Part shown: positions 36,673 to 47,023 of the stretch, piece by piece
How positions within the stretch are numbered: position 1 is the stretch's first letter
Layout of the letters: every line of letters starts with the position of its first letter
DNA from: Siphonodentalium dalli
Taxonomy: Eukaryota; Mollusca; Scaphopoda; Gadilida; Siphonodentaliidae
Reading direction: 5' to 3'
Length of the DNA stretch: 64,000 nt
Assembly: GCA_032622095.1 (NCBI GenBank)
Contig: CP136066.1
Coordinates: 100,893,319-100,957,318, forward strand
Program-made: the position numbers and the translations under genes
The notes under the pieces: model-generated
Database searches by the model: none
The model's input: only the letters and a program-made list of their open reading frames with translations
Told to the model about the DNA's origin: nothing

Positions 36673-37045
36673 ATGGCTCTCGTTGACTTTCTTCTCGGTT
36701 TCATATCACGGAATATTTCGAGTGTTTTTATTTTCCTCATTTTGTTTTTGTTTGGATATTTAACATTATTGACCAGATCGAGACATTCTAATTTACCACC
36801 CGGACCAAGACGTCTACCAATCATAGGAAATCTTCTGGACGTAAGAAAGCGGGACCCCAGAGATCTGTACAAGGAACTCCGAGAAATATATGGCGACATA
36901 TTCTCGCTCCAAATTTTCAACAAACTCATCATAGTTGTCAATGGATACGATACTCTGAAACACTTATTTGTGAAAGAAGGGGACAAGACGTCTGACCGAT
37001 TCGACGCCGAAATATTCAAGTTTGCGTATGGTCATAACATTACTG
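36673..37045 (+). CDS. Cytochrome P450 (CYP2-like), exon 1 only
   Basis: Exon 1 encodes 124 residues: an N-terminal hydrophobic anchor (about residues 15-38, FLILFLFGYLTLL core), a short basic segment, the proline hinge LPPGPRRLPIIGNLL, and the first helix/strand region of a class II microsomal P450 through GYDTLKHLFVKEGDKTSDRF. Full-length enzymes have about 500 residues and bind heme through a C-terminal Cys; those exons are not found in this window. A splice donor, CTG|GTAAGAGA, follows at 37046, and the apparent stop at 37054-37056 lies in the intron. The start ATG is the first in frame and precedes the membrane anchor as expected. P450s of this type are monooxygenases of the endoplasmic reticulum. 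A broken partial copy lies at 38314-38590. Whether the remaining exons exist downstream of the window is unknown. Confidence 0.88.
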
Positions 37046-37392
37046 GTAAGAGATAAAATTTAACCACCAACCAACTGGGTTTCCGTCCATTAGATCGTGC
37101 CATGAATATCTACTCTGGCTGACACCCGTATATAGATCAAATTCACCAGTACAAAACCTTGGAACTTTTTTGAAGTTTTGACAGGGAACTATACGGTGGC
37201 CCGTAAGTGCCACGGCAAAACAAACTTTTCAAAAGTTTGTTTTGCCGTGAACTTTTTACTCACGGCAAAACAAACTTTTCAATCACGGCAGAATAAACTT
37301 TTGGTGTAATTACATCACATAGTCCGTCTAAATGTTATATTTATTGAATGATAATTTAAAATACAATTTTAATTAAAATTTACCGATTATTA
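37046..37392 (+). other. P450 intron start, with a perfect 39-bp palindrome
   Basis: Sequence after the splice donor. At 37211-37249 two 19-bp arms (CACGGCAAAACAAACTTTT and its exact complement) face each other around a single base, and the same 19-mer returns at about 37261-37279. I see no gene. Confidence 0.65.
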
Positions 37393-38196
37393 TCTACTAT
37401 ATATTTTGAGAACTACGTATATATTTAAATATATTTGTCCTTTATAGACTCGAAAACGGCTGGACCGATTGAGCTCAAACAAACTTCCTATCTAAGGGTA
37501 AAAACCACGGGAATGGTCGTCGCGGCGTTTTGGAGAAGCTCAGAGCACCCGTTCTCCACTCTCAGTCACAAAAAACGGCACTGTGGGATTAATCGCGTTG
37601 ATAGTTAAAGAGCGTTCGTATCCGCAGTGTCGTTGATAAAGAGCGTATGCGTGTAATGTGATTCTTACGTCTGTGCCAGGCGTGAGCGTATGTATCCAGA
37701 CATGAGCGTATTGTGTGATTCTTACGTACTTAGGGCTTCCTAGGAACGGGGGCAGATTTTCCGCCCGAGGTGATCTTCACCTTGAAACGGGTACCCACAA
37801 ATGATATGTATGTGTGTGTGTCCTTTATAGACTCGAACCGATTGAGCTCAAACTTGCTACCTATGGGAAGTGTCATGGACGGGTTAAATTGTGACCCCGA
37901 CCTGACCTTGACCTTGAAAATGATCAATTCAAGGTCAAATGGGGTCAAATTGAAAAACAAAAAATTAAATTAAAAAATTTAAAAGGCACAATTAACTCAT
38001 TGAAAAACAAAAAATTAAATTAAAAAAATTTATTAAAAAAGCCAGTAAAGTAAAAAGGCACAATTAACTCATTGAAAAACAAAAAAAATCGGGTAAAATT
38101 GAAAAACAAAAAATTAAATTAAAAAATAATTAATTAAAAAAATTAAAAATTGTTATGTTTCTGAAGATTGCCGCCAGTGGCGGGCTAACCTGCTAG
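37393..38196 (+). mobile_element. Non-autonomous Helitron 1 (804 bp)
   Basis: The 5' end TCTACTATATATTTTGAG follows an A; the 3' end has the hairpin CCGCCA-G-TGGCGG (38171-38183) and then CTAG at 38193-38196, followed by T. These are Helitron termini with insertion between A and T. The interior repeats TTTATAGACTCGAAAACGG near the 5' end and again near 37810, and has short A/T-rich tandem repeats at 37960-38150. No Rep/helicase coding is present. Confidence 0.8.
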
Positions 38197-38313
38197 TCTA
38201 CTATATATTTTGAGACTTCCGTATATATATATATATATGTGTATGTGTCCTTTATAGACTCGAAAACGGCTGCACCGATTGAGCCCAAACTTCCTATCTA
38301 AGGGTAAAAATTA
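38197..38313 (+). mobile_element. Helitron 2, 5' end, abutting Helitron 1
   Basis: TCTACTATATATTTTGAG starts at 38197, directly after the CTAG of Helitron 1. The TATAGACTCGAAAACGGCTG block follows, and similarity to Helitron 1 continues through CTATCTAAGGGTAAAAA. At about 38314 the sequence changes to P450 exon sequence. No matching 3' end was found, so the extent of this Helitron is unknown. Confidence 0.72.
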
Positions 38314-38590
38314 TAATTTACCACCCGGACCAAGACGTCTACCAATCATAGGAAATCTTCTGGACGTAAGAAAGCGGGACCCAGAGATCTGTACAAGGAA
38401 CTCCGAGAAATATATGGCGACATATTCTCGCTCCAAATTTTCAACAAACTCATCATAGTTGTCAATGGATACGATACTCTGAAACACTTATTTGTGAAAG
38501 AAGGGGACAAAACGTCTGACCGGTTCGACGCCGAAATATTCAAGTTTGTGAATGGTCATAATGTAACTGGTAAGAGAGAAAAATTAACAA
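38314..38590 (+). pseudogene. Cytochrome P450 exon 1 fragment, frameshifted duplicate
   Basis: The stretch matches 36789-37066: it begins inside the exon at the codons before LPPGP and continues past the splice donor GGTAAGAGA into the first bases of the intron. One base of a C-run is missing (GGGACCC versus GGGACCCC) near 38380, which breaks the frame, and the membrane-anchor part is absent. Since intron sequence is included, it was copied from DNA and not from mRNA. It sits directly behind a Helitron 5' end, and Helitrons are known to carry host gene fragments; capture is therefore likely but not proven without the 3' end. Confidence 0.85.
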
Positions 38591-38639
38591 TTTTCCAAAC
38601 TTTTGTTAGCCAGAGTAGAGGACAAATGAAACTAAACGT

Positions 38640-39170
38640 AGCAATTTTGCCATTTTGGGTATGGATAAATGATTTTGGTGGAATCATAATTATTCGCTAC
38701 CTTACAATGCCGTTTATTCCGTGAAAATTGGAACTGAAATGCGATTTTGGACATTTTGCCATTTTGGGCCGTAGGGTGTCGAAACCATTTGGATTGGTTG
38801 TAAAAATATTTGGTGGAATCTTAATTATTCGACAACGGCCACCCTGTTCAAAGCTGTTTATTCCTTGAAAATAAGAACAGAAATGCGATGCTGGACATTT
38901 GGCAATTTCGGTCGTATAGGGTATGGAAACCCAGTGGGTTGGGTGGTGATTTTTTTTGGGTTGAATCTTCATTTTATTCGTCAACGGCCACCTTACAATG
39001 ACGTTATTCCGTGAAAATCGGATCAGTAATGCGATTTTGTGCATTTTGCCATTTCGTGTCGTATATATGTAGAGCATGGAAACCCAGTCGGTTGGGTGGT
39101 GAGCATTTTTTGTGTGGAATCTTAATTATTCGTCAACGTCCGCCATACTATACCGTTTATTAGCTCAACT
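38640..39170 (+). repeat. Degenerate tandem repeat, ~135-150 bp, about 3.5 copies
   Basis: GTGGAATCNTAATTATTCG recurs at about 38680, 38815, 38963 and 39114. Between these the order is CCACCTTACAATG, TTTATTCCGTGAAAAT, AATGCGATTTTGGACATTTTGCCATTT and GGAAACCCAGT. No coding is indicated. Confidence 0.7.
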
Positions 39171-39757
39171 TAAGGCCATAATAAATATATTCCTAGATGA
39201 TCATCGGAAGTTTTTTTTAAATTGGGGCCGGGGGGGGGAGATATTTATTATTTATTATTTATTTCCAGCTCGGCATAGATGAACCAATAAAGTTGATTCA
39301 ATTCATTGCTATGTTGTATACATGTGCAATATTAATAAAATGTGAGTTAAATGAAGTGAAAGATGGAAATAAATAATACCTGACGATAAATGTCATGTTG
39401 TTATATATATATATTCCCAATTTCTCATCATTTACTTCATTTCTAATAAAACACATATGTATATATTAATATCGCACACACATATGATGTGGTGCAAACT
39501 ATATGTCAAAAGATGCCCATGTCAAGCATATTCGCATGCCCTATTTCTATGTGGTGTTCGGTATCCCGAGAAATGAGCAAATGCTTGCGGTACGGAACAA
39601 GCACGATTAGGCCAAAAAAATAAATATTTGTTTCCTATTACTATGCCCAAAAAATCCAGGTAGATAGGGATTATTTTTTTGGTAATATTTTTTTATTTTT
39701 TCCCTGAACAGTTAAGAACTTGTGTTAATGCTGTCCATGTATATTGTAAGAAAACAG
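39171..39757. other. Spacer, no gene seen
   Basis: AT-rich, with a G-run at about 39228-39238. Nothing recognised. Confidence 0.4.
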
Positions 39758-40372
39758 TTAATGTATTATGTAGCACAATAATATGATAAGTATTGTCAAT
39801 GTGGATAAACAAATGCCTTCCAAGCACTCAGCTATGCAGTTCTCTTGTGAGTATTCTCTCAGTTTAGATTGTGGAGGCACATCTTCCTCAGAGCACAATA
39901 TTGACATATCAACAGGCCCAAGATGAACACCATAATAGGGATTTTCTATGACTTTATAATAACATAACTTGTATGATATTAATTCAAACCTCACATATAT
40001 TTGGTCATACACCTCAGGACACACCTCCACTGGCAGGATATCTCACATGCGCCTCAGTCACATTGCACAGGGTGTAAATGTCCCTCAGTCTCAGACGCCC
40101 CTCAATTGCATTGAAATATAAAGACCCACACCACACTGAAAATGGTACCGGTACCACAGGCCACACCTTGACTGAGGTACCACACATCAGCGCTGATTCA
40201 AATTGCCCCCAACTTTGAAGTTCCTTATGCACACTGGCAATGCATGCTTGTAAGTTTTATACACCCATACAAACCAGTAAATAATTCCATGTGCTGTTGT
40301 TAAATAGTGCCCATCCCAGAAGGGTGTTTGATATGGTAGACATGCAGTCATATTTATACTGTCTGTATCCAT
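39758..40372 (-). other. Possible degraded exon (minus strand), unrecognised
   Basis: Three consecutive minus-strand open segments (40372-40187, 40232-40014, 40030-39758) overlap in different frames and have less low-complexity character than the surroundings. The last contains YSQENCIAECL, loosely like a cysteine pair in the DEG/ENaC channel ectodomain, followed by a hydrophobic stretch. The similarity is weak and I do not assign a family. It may equally be chance. Confidence 0.2.
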
Positions 40373-40740
40373 ACTAGTAACTACGCATGAACACTATGAA
40401 TCCTTGATTGACTGGGGAGAGGAACTTCAAATTATGATATAGAAAGTCTACTACATGTATATTGCTCTCTAACAGATAAGACTTCTTCCCACAAGAGATG
40501 GGAGTTGAACAAACAAGATTACCACAGGCATGTTTTAAAGACTGCATATTTATTGGTGAGATTGGGATTCAACTGCAACCACAAATGGACATACATGTAT
40601 TTTGATAGAAGTTAATTGTTTTTAAAAATTCCATCTAAAATGATTGCTGCTTAATGTAAACATAGTATATAGTATATATTTAGCGATATATGTGTGCTTA
40701 CATGCCAATTACATGCATTAAACAAAATTTATATAAAAAA
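40373..40740. other. Spacer, no gene seen
   Basis: AT-rich, nothing recognised. Confidence 0.35.
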
Positions 40741-40779
40741 AACATCGGGGCGGGCGCCGATGATCATCTAGCAATATAT

Positions 40780-41030
40780 TTATTATGGCCTAATGAAGTA
40801 GAGTTTAAGCTTTCGCCATTGGTTGACGTCCGTCGTCCGTCTGTCGGTGCGTGCCAGCGTCCGTCACAAAATTCCGTTAGCACACATATACAAGTCACAT
40901 CTCGCGACCGATTCGTCACCAAACTTCATATGGATATCCGGGGTGGCCTCTAGATGGGAAGCCATCGATTGTTTCCCCCGAAATTAGTTTTAAAAACATG
41001 ACCGCTAGCAGTCATCTTGGATTTCAAATT
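40780..41030 (-). repeat. Inverted copy of the ~155-bp repeat family with its outer flank
   Basis: On the minus strand this reads AAGATGACTGCTAGCGGTCATG, then CCCATCTAGAGGCCACCCC and CATATGAAGTTTGGTGACG, as in 1462-2615. It extends further into a GACGGACG-rich stretch (plus strand 40825-40870) that the tandem array at the start of the window does not show. Confidence 0.65.
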
Positions 41031-41799
41031 GTAACCCACACTGTTAGAAAAATGCCCGTCGCTTTAACGGTGTCATACCGCGCAACATCGATAACGATAC
41101 GATACGATTTATTTGCTTATGTTGTCATGAATGTTATGATGTTGAAGTTATACAATACGTGACGTATGCGCGGGTTGGTGGAGGGGTGGTATTCGCTGTG
41201 CATTTTCACTGGAAATTGTGGCGTGGTGTTATGGTGGTTCTAATGAATGTTCTTTTCTTAACAAAATGGGCGAAATATAGAGTAAAGCCGCATGAGAAAT
41301 ATTGGGGTGTGGTGGTGGGGTATCGTGGGAGGTTGGGTGGGGCGAAGTATCGTGCTTCTAATGAAGTTTCATTTTTTGTCATCAGGAACAAAATCTAGAG
41401 TATTACCACATGAGAAGTAGTGTATCCACAGGGAGGGGTTGGGAATATATAGTATGTCCACATTGTAGGATGTGTAGTGGTTTGAACAGCTTGGCCCATA
41501 GTTAAGACCCATAGTGTTCCTGGCAACATTTGAGGGCTTTTCAGATAAAGAGAGTCAAATGGGCCAATATTCTACCAATTCTTCTAAATCATGTTATCAG
41601 TTACATGGACTCCATTACATAGTGCAAAATGAAATAATCCGAATTATATTACTTTTATAAGTATAGAATCTTGATCGTGTTTGTGTACTTAATTCAAGGT
41701 TTAATGCCTCGATTTCAAGATTTCCCTGCACGTGGAGTAAAAATCTGTCTGAATGTCTAAAATAATCGGCCTAATTTCTTAATTTGTGTGTAATAATAT
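41031..41799. other. Spacer, no gene seen
   Basis: Contains a GT/GGGG-rich stretch around 41160-41450 with an open frame on each strand; neither has a recognisable domain. Confidence 0.4.
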
Positions 41800-42478
41800 T
41801 AAAGTAAACATTATAAATCAAACATCTTAAACATGTCTGGGTGAACCACCAATTGATATATAATAGCCCAATAAATCAAAAACTTTTCAATAAATCGCAA
41901 ACCTTTGTGAATCGCAAAATACTTTGCGATAAATATATTAGATTTAGTGCAGAAGTTTGGGTATGGGTGAACAACATGTCTGGGTGAACCACCAATCGAT
42001 CTATAATACCACGGTCGGGCTAAACTAGGCCGATCTGTCTTTCACAGCCAGCATGCATGTGGGAGAAGGGGAGCAAACCTTTGCGATAAATCACAAAACA
42101 ACTTTGCGAAAAATCACAAACACCTTTGCGATAACTTGAAAACCTTTGCGGTAAATCTTAAATATATTTACGATCAATCTCAAACTACTTGGTGATTATA
42201 CTTTTCGATTTACGGCAAAGATGTTTGAGATTTATCGCAAATAAAAGGTTTGTGATTTATTGCAGATATATTTTTATGCGTTGGCACTAATGAGCTCGAA
42301 CCATAATAAATCAGACAGCTTAAACAGGTCTGGGTGAACCACCAATCGATCTATAATAGCACGGTCGGGTTAAATAAACCGGGCTGTCTTTCACAGCCAG
42401 CACACATGCGGGATAGGGGGGAGGGCAAACCTTTGCGATAAATTTCAAATATCTTTACGATAGCTCTCAAACTACTTG

Positions 42479-43071
42479 AATAAGATAAGATAAGATAAAT
42501 TTATTGACAGATACGCCCACTCGAGGCCGATGTCAAAATAGTTACATAAATAAAATGTTATTATAAGTATAGTAACATAAATATATTAATGTTCAATGTT
42601 TGGCGATTCACACCGTTTATGTAGAAAGAGTTGGACCATGTTGCAGATGATATTACATGTTTGGGTTCATCATTTCTCAAGATGATTAAGAATTTCTGTT
42701 GGTCAGCCATATTATTAAAGTTCTGAATATTGTCGCTTATTTCCGCAAATAAACGTTTTCTTAGATTTGTTTTTATAAATGGAGCATCTCATAATGAAGT
42801 GTTCTTCGGTTTCTACCTCCATTCCACAGTTTTTGCAAATGCTCTCATCAGCGGCTACTTTAGGTCGTTTGTGTCTGCCTTTCTCAATTTCCAAAGTACG
42901 GTTGCTGATCCGAAGCTTTGTGAAAGATAATCTGACGGAGAAATTTTTAACAAGGTTAAAATATGGTTCTATCTGGTATTTGATATTCGCCCTTCTATAG
43001 GTTCGCAACTTGTTTTTACCTGATGGTTTTTCGTCGTTGAATATATCTCAGACATATCACGTCTGAAACAG
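42479..43071 (-). mobile_element. LINE 3' fragment, minus strand
   Basis: The minus strand encodes the C-terminal end of a LINE ORF2 (43008-42715), with the zinc motif CKNCGMEVETEEHFIMRC (CX2CX8HX4C) after a basic KLRISNRTLEIEKGRH segment typical of these proteins. Its 3' end carries a (TTATC)n tail (plus strand TAAGATAAGATAAGATAA at 42481-42498). The surrounding repeat unit is split here: CTCAAACTACTTG on the left joins GATTATACTTTGCG on the right, as seen unbroken near 42180. It is a 5'-truncated insertion of about 590 bp and differs from the LINE at 2625. Confidence 0.85.
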
Positions 43072-43203
43072 ACGATTATACTTTGCGATTTATCGCAAAT
43101 ATGTTTGAGATTTGTGATTTATCGCAGATATATTTGTATGCGTTGGCGCTAATGGGCTTCTGTGTAAACATTATAAATCAGACATCTTAAACAGGTCTGG
43201 GTC

Positions 43204-43505
43204 AGGATTTCTCTGACCTCACTGAGAAAAATAGGTTGGTCAATATGACTAGGGTAGTCAACAGCTTGTCCTGGAGATGACTACCTTTTGTTAGTCAAAA
43301 TGACTACCTGGAAAAGTTAGTCATCATGACTAGGTTAGTAGTAGTCAACATGACCAGCATATGCTTAGTCAACATGACTAACATGCGTCATATTGACTAA
43401 CATTGCATTAGTCACAATGACTACTATGATTTGAGTTATAATGACTAATTATATTTGAGTCAAAATGACTAAAGTAAGATTAGTCAGAATGACTAGAACT
43501 GAGTC
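43204..43505. repeat. Array of small palindromes, TTAGTCANNATGACTAA
   Basis: About eleven units with consensus TTAGTCANNATGACTAA, spaced about 25-30 bp, each a near-perfect palindrome with a two-base centre that changes from unit to unit. The array is inserted in the CTTTGCGATAAATC repeat block between two GTCAGGAT words (43201 and 43503). Confidence 0.8.
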
Positions 43506-44494
43506 AGGATATCCCCGGCCTGTTCCCTGCATGTGGAGTAAAATGTGTCTGAATGTCTAAACTAATGGGCCGTAATTCTTAATTTGTCTGTAATAATATT
43601 TTAAAAAAACTACTTTGCGAAATCGCAAACTTCTATACAATAAATATATGCGATTTAGTGCAAAGGTTTTCGATTTATATTAAACAAGGGTTTGCAATTA
43701 ATCAAATCAATTTGCAATTAATACAGGGCTTTAACCGTATAAACATAAATCAGACATCTTCAACAGGTCTGTGTGAACTCCAATCGCTCTAATAGCACGG
43801 TCAGGCTAAAATAGACCGATCGGTCATTCACAGCCAGAATGCATGTGTGATGAGGGGAGAAAAATCTTTGCGATAAATCACAAAACGACTTTGTGAAAAA
43901 TCACAAACACCTTTGCGATAACTCGCAGATCTTTGTGATAACTCGCAAACCTTGGCGATAAATCTCAGGCATCTTTACGATAACTCTCAAACTACTTGGT
44001 GATTATACTTTACGGTTTATCGTAAACATGTTTGAGATTTATCACAAAGGTTTGTGATTTATTGCAGATATATTGTTGTGTGTTGGCACTAATGGGCTTG
44101 AACTATGGGCAGCCATTCGGTCGGAAATTACATGAAATAAAAGTTAATGGTGGTTTGTGAAAACAACTACAATCTATTTCAAAACAATAGTCTCCATTTT
44201 CAAACCAATGGTCGTTCTTTGATTCAATAAGAGACAATTACGTGGTAACAGATAGAGATTCACAATCAACGTTGACCGATGCAAAATTAATGTTCTATTT
44301 TAATTTAATAGTATTCATTGTTCAACTAATATCTAATAACAAACAATTAATACACCTTTGCTCATATTCAGTAAACGTACAATCCGTTTCAATAGCCATA
44401 TTTTCTCAATCAATAGACATATTTCAAACCAATAGACGATTTCTCACGATCAGTGATTATCGTTATGAAACTAATAGACCTTATTGTAAAACTA

Positions 44495-44725
44495 ATAACT
44501 CATTGTAAAACTAATAAATAAAACCGTAATTAACTTATTGTAAAACTAATAACCTATTGTAAAATTAATAGACCTTATTGTAAAACTAATAACTTATTGT
44601 AAAACCTATATCTAAAACCGTCATTAACTTATTGTAAAAATAATAACTTATTGTAAAATTAATAGACCTTATTGTAAAACTAATAATCAATAGACATATT
44701 TTAAACCAATATACTATTTCACACG
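44495..44725 (+). repeat. Short tandem repeat, TTATTGTAAAACTAATAAC type
   Basis: Irregular ~20-bp units of TTATTGTAAAACTAATA run through this part of A, with AAACCAATAGAC words on both sides. The same block is at 59898-60128 in the second copy. The small open frame before it is not a gene. Confidence 0.7.
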
Positions 44726-45754
44726 ATCAATGATTATCGTTATCAAACTAATATCTAATAGCGGAATAAACTATTTCAGGTCAAACCAATGAGCTTATTT
44801 GAAAATAATGATTAAAACACAAACCTATAAGCATTTCGTAAATTAACGCTAGGGGCGCTGGCCACCAATTTTGTTCGCAAAATCCGTGACGTCAGAAATA
44901 TAGAAATAAACATGGGAGTTCCCAATGTCATGTCGATGTGACGATTTGGAGTATGAGTTCACTCGGTGCAAATCAAACGACGATAAATATTCACTATAAT
45001 ATATAGGACATATAGTGGAGTAGATTAAGTCAAATTTTCAAGGCAATTGTTCAAATTGTTACTAAAGCATGAAACTTTGCACATATGTACATCTTCTTTT
45101 ATATTAGATATGGAGCCACGCTGAAATTTCACTTTAACCCCTCTTTTTAAGGGGTTTTCCAAATTTATAGAGCATTTCGTGATTAATTAATTATTTAATA
45201 AATGTCGCAATTAATCTCACCATGAAATATACGATTTAAAATTAGGCATATTCAGTTCGTATGACTCTGAGAGATATAATGCCACATTTTAAGGGTAACA
45301 TTGGAACTCCCCGCCCAAGATGGTCGTCAAAATGACAGCTGAAAGAGGGAATTTGACGTTTTTTTCGCTAATATCTTCTAGATCAGGTTCTGCTGTATGG
45401 AACTGGTTCGGAAATGTGACTTCATTTTGTATTGCTCATGTTAAGAGATAATTGGAGCAATGAGTATATGTCATTCGTATGATCCAAGTCCCTCCCACGA
45501 TCCCTCAATAATTCGATTATACATAACTCGGTATGAAATTTAACCAAATATCACCGTTATGAATCTAGTCATATTTTAACAAGAATTGGACAGAACTTTG
45601 CAAATTATGACATACAATTACTTATGAATTTTTGCGCTTAAGTGCAAATATTTTACGTTTAATCACAAATCTTTTGCGCTTAAGTGGAAATATAAATTAA
45701 TGCATTGATCTCCCTGAATTAATTTTAAATGGCATAGGCCTAACACATCACTCA

Positions 45755-46129
45755 TGCAAGCTTGCAAATAGCGTGTCTGTCATTTGCAGAATGAGGTCCA
45801 CAGAGGGTGAATTTAGTTATGCTACCCTGCATAGCGGGCTAGCATAACTAAATTCACCCTCTGGGGGCCTCAATCTGCTTAGGCCTCATTTTCTGGGAAG
45901 TAAGATAAAATCCATAATCGAGGCTCCAAATTGGTGAACATCACCAACTTCAACTGGGGAACTTCAATCGTATCCTAGGACTGTCATAGCAGTTGAGGGC
46001 CCTAAGCAGAATGAGGCCCCCAGACGGTAAATTTAGTGATGCTAGCCCACTATGCGGTGTAGTGTCACTAAATTCACCCTCTGGGGACCTCATTCTACAA
46101 ATGACAGACACGCTATTTGCAGGCTTGCA
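45755..46129. mobile_element. Double-hairpin foldback MITE
   Basis: The outer ends are inverted repeats of about 60 bp (TGCAAATAGCGTGTCTGTCATTTG core). Inside each end lies a further hairpin: at the left GGTGAATTTAGTTATGCTA faces its exact complement across a 14-base loop; at the right the same arms are slightly decayed. A second copy lies at 61158-61532 in the duplicate of A. It is non-coding; the target duplication is not clear. Confidence 0.75.
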
Positions 46130-46591
46130 CTCAAGTCTATATACCTGTAGGCCCATCATACAAGGGAAGCCATCCCCAGTGATCCCTAGATACCAGTACC
46201 TTTTATGACCATGGAAATGGTATATATCTGCACAGGATATGTCTCTTTTATAAAATGTAATAGATCTCTGGGATGGAGGCACAAATTCTTAGGGACAGGG
46301 ATGCTGATAATATGAAAATATGTTTTTCCCCTATTTCTATTCAATAAGTACATGTACACCACGAGGGAAGCAAGCCACAGTAACCCCTAATTCCCCTTCT
46401 ATGATCATGGAAATGGTATATATTTGTGCAGGAGATGTCCCTTTAATAAAATATACTAGAGCTTTGGGAATGAGGCACCAATTTTTGGGACACCAGAGAC
46501 AGAGATGCTGATTCGAGTCTGTATGGGCTACTACTATGGGCCCATAATAATATACTATGAGATGGACTCCATCATTCACAATCAGAGGGAA

Positions 46592-47023
46592 TGTGAGATA
46601 ACTACCCATTATAATCTCACAACTTGATTCAAACTATACGAATGTCCCAATATATAAAACCCCAAACTCAGATATTCGTGTTCGGTTCTCGAAACCTCAC
46701 ACGTCTTATTCTCAGCGAAGATATACACACAATGAAGATGGCTCCCAAATATGGGCAAGGGAAATGCCCATAACGAAGGAACCAATCCCGATGTGTATTG
46801 CCAAACGCATCATCTAATATGCGTCCCAAATAGTATATAAGAGACAACCACATCCCATCACCTCATGCTTTTCCTATTCCACTTCCGAGCCTCTAATACG
46901 TAGAGGCTCGACTATTCTAACACTAGCATCATCGATTGTCACATTTGTATACACTGCTTGTATCTTATTCACGACGTAATAAAGACTTGTACCTATATAT
47001 ATCTATGTGTCCATTACCTCACA
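46592..47023 (+). mobile_element. LTR of a retrotransposon (432 bp)
   Basis: It starts TGTGAGATAA and ends TTACCTCACA, a TG...CA repeat with imperfect 10-bp inverted ends. It contains TATA-type words (TATATAAAA near 46651, GTATATAAGAG near 46835), a perfect 10-bp-stem hairpin at 46886-46910, and AATAAA at 46978. The same sequence begins again exactly at its first base at 54053, with unrelated sequence upstream, which supports the 5' boundary. The bases after the LTR do not show a standard TGG primer binding site that I can name. Upstream is a purine run AGAGGGAA. Confidence 0.75.
46886..46910 (+). promoter_or_regulatory. Perfect hairpin in the LTR
   Basis: CGAGCCTCTA and TAGAGGCTCG form a perfect 10-bp stem with a 5-base loop. 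Lying about 50 bp after a TATA-type word and before AATAAA, it should be in the transcribed R/U5 part. Its role is unknown. Confidence 0.6.

Larger units (their letters stand above)
41800..44100 (+). repeat. Diverged repeat block (CTTTGCGATAAATC family)
   Basis: Several units begin with AAATCAGACATCTTAAACAGG, then ATCTATAATAGCACGGTCGG, CTTTCACAGCCAGCA, several CTTTGCGATAAATC words, and TTGCGATTTATCGCAAA on the other side. Units start at about 41805, 42305, 43170 and 43745. The block is interrupted by a LINE fragment (42479-43071) and by an array of small palindromes (43204-43505). The last unit contains the left boundary of the large direct repeat A. Confidence 0.7.

Noticed and set aside
41159-41398. 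Open frames in the GT-rich stretch
   Set aside because: They exist on both strands through biased composition and show no family features.
46886-46910. Rho-independent type terminator
   Set aside because: The hairpin lies in a eukaryotic LTR before AATAAA and has no following T-run; bacterial termination is not relevant.
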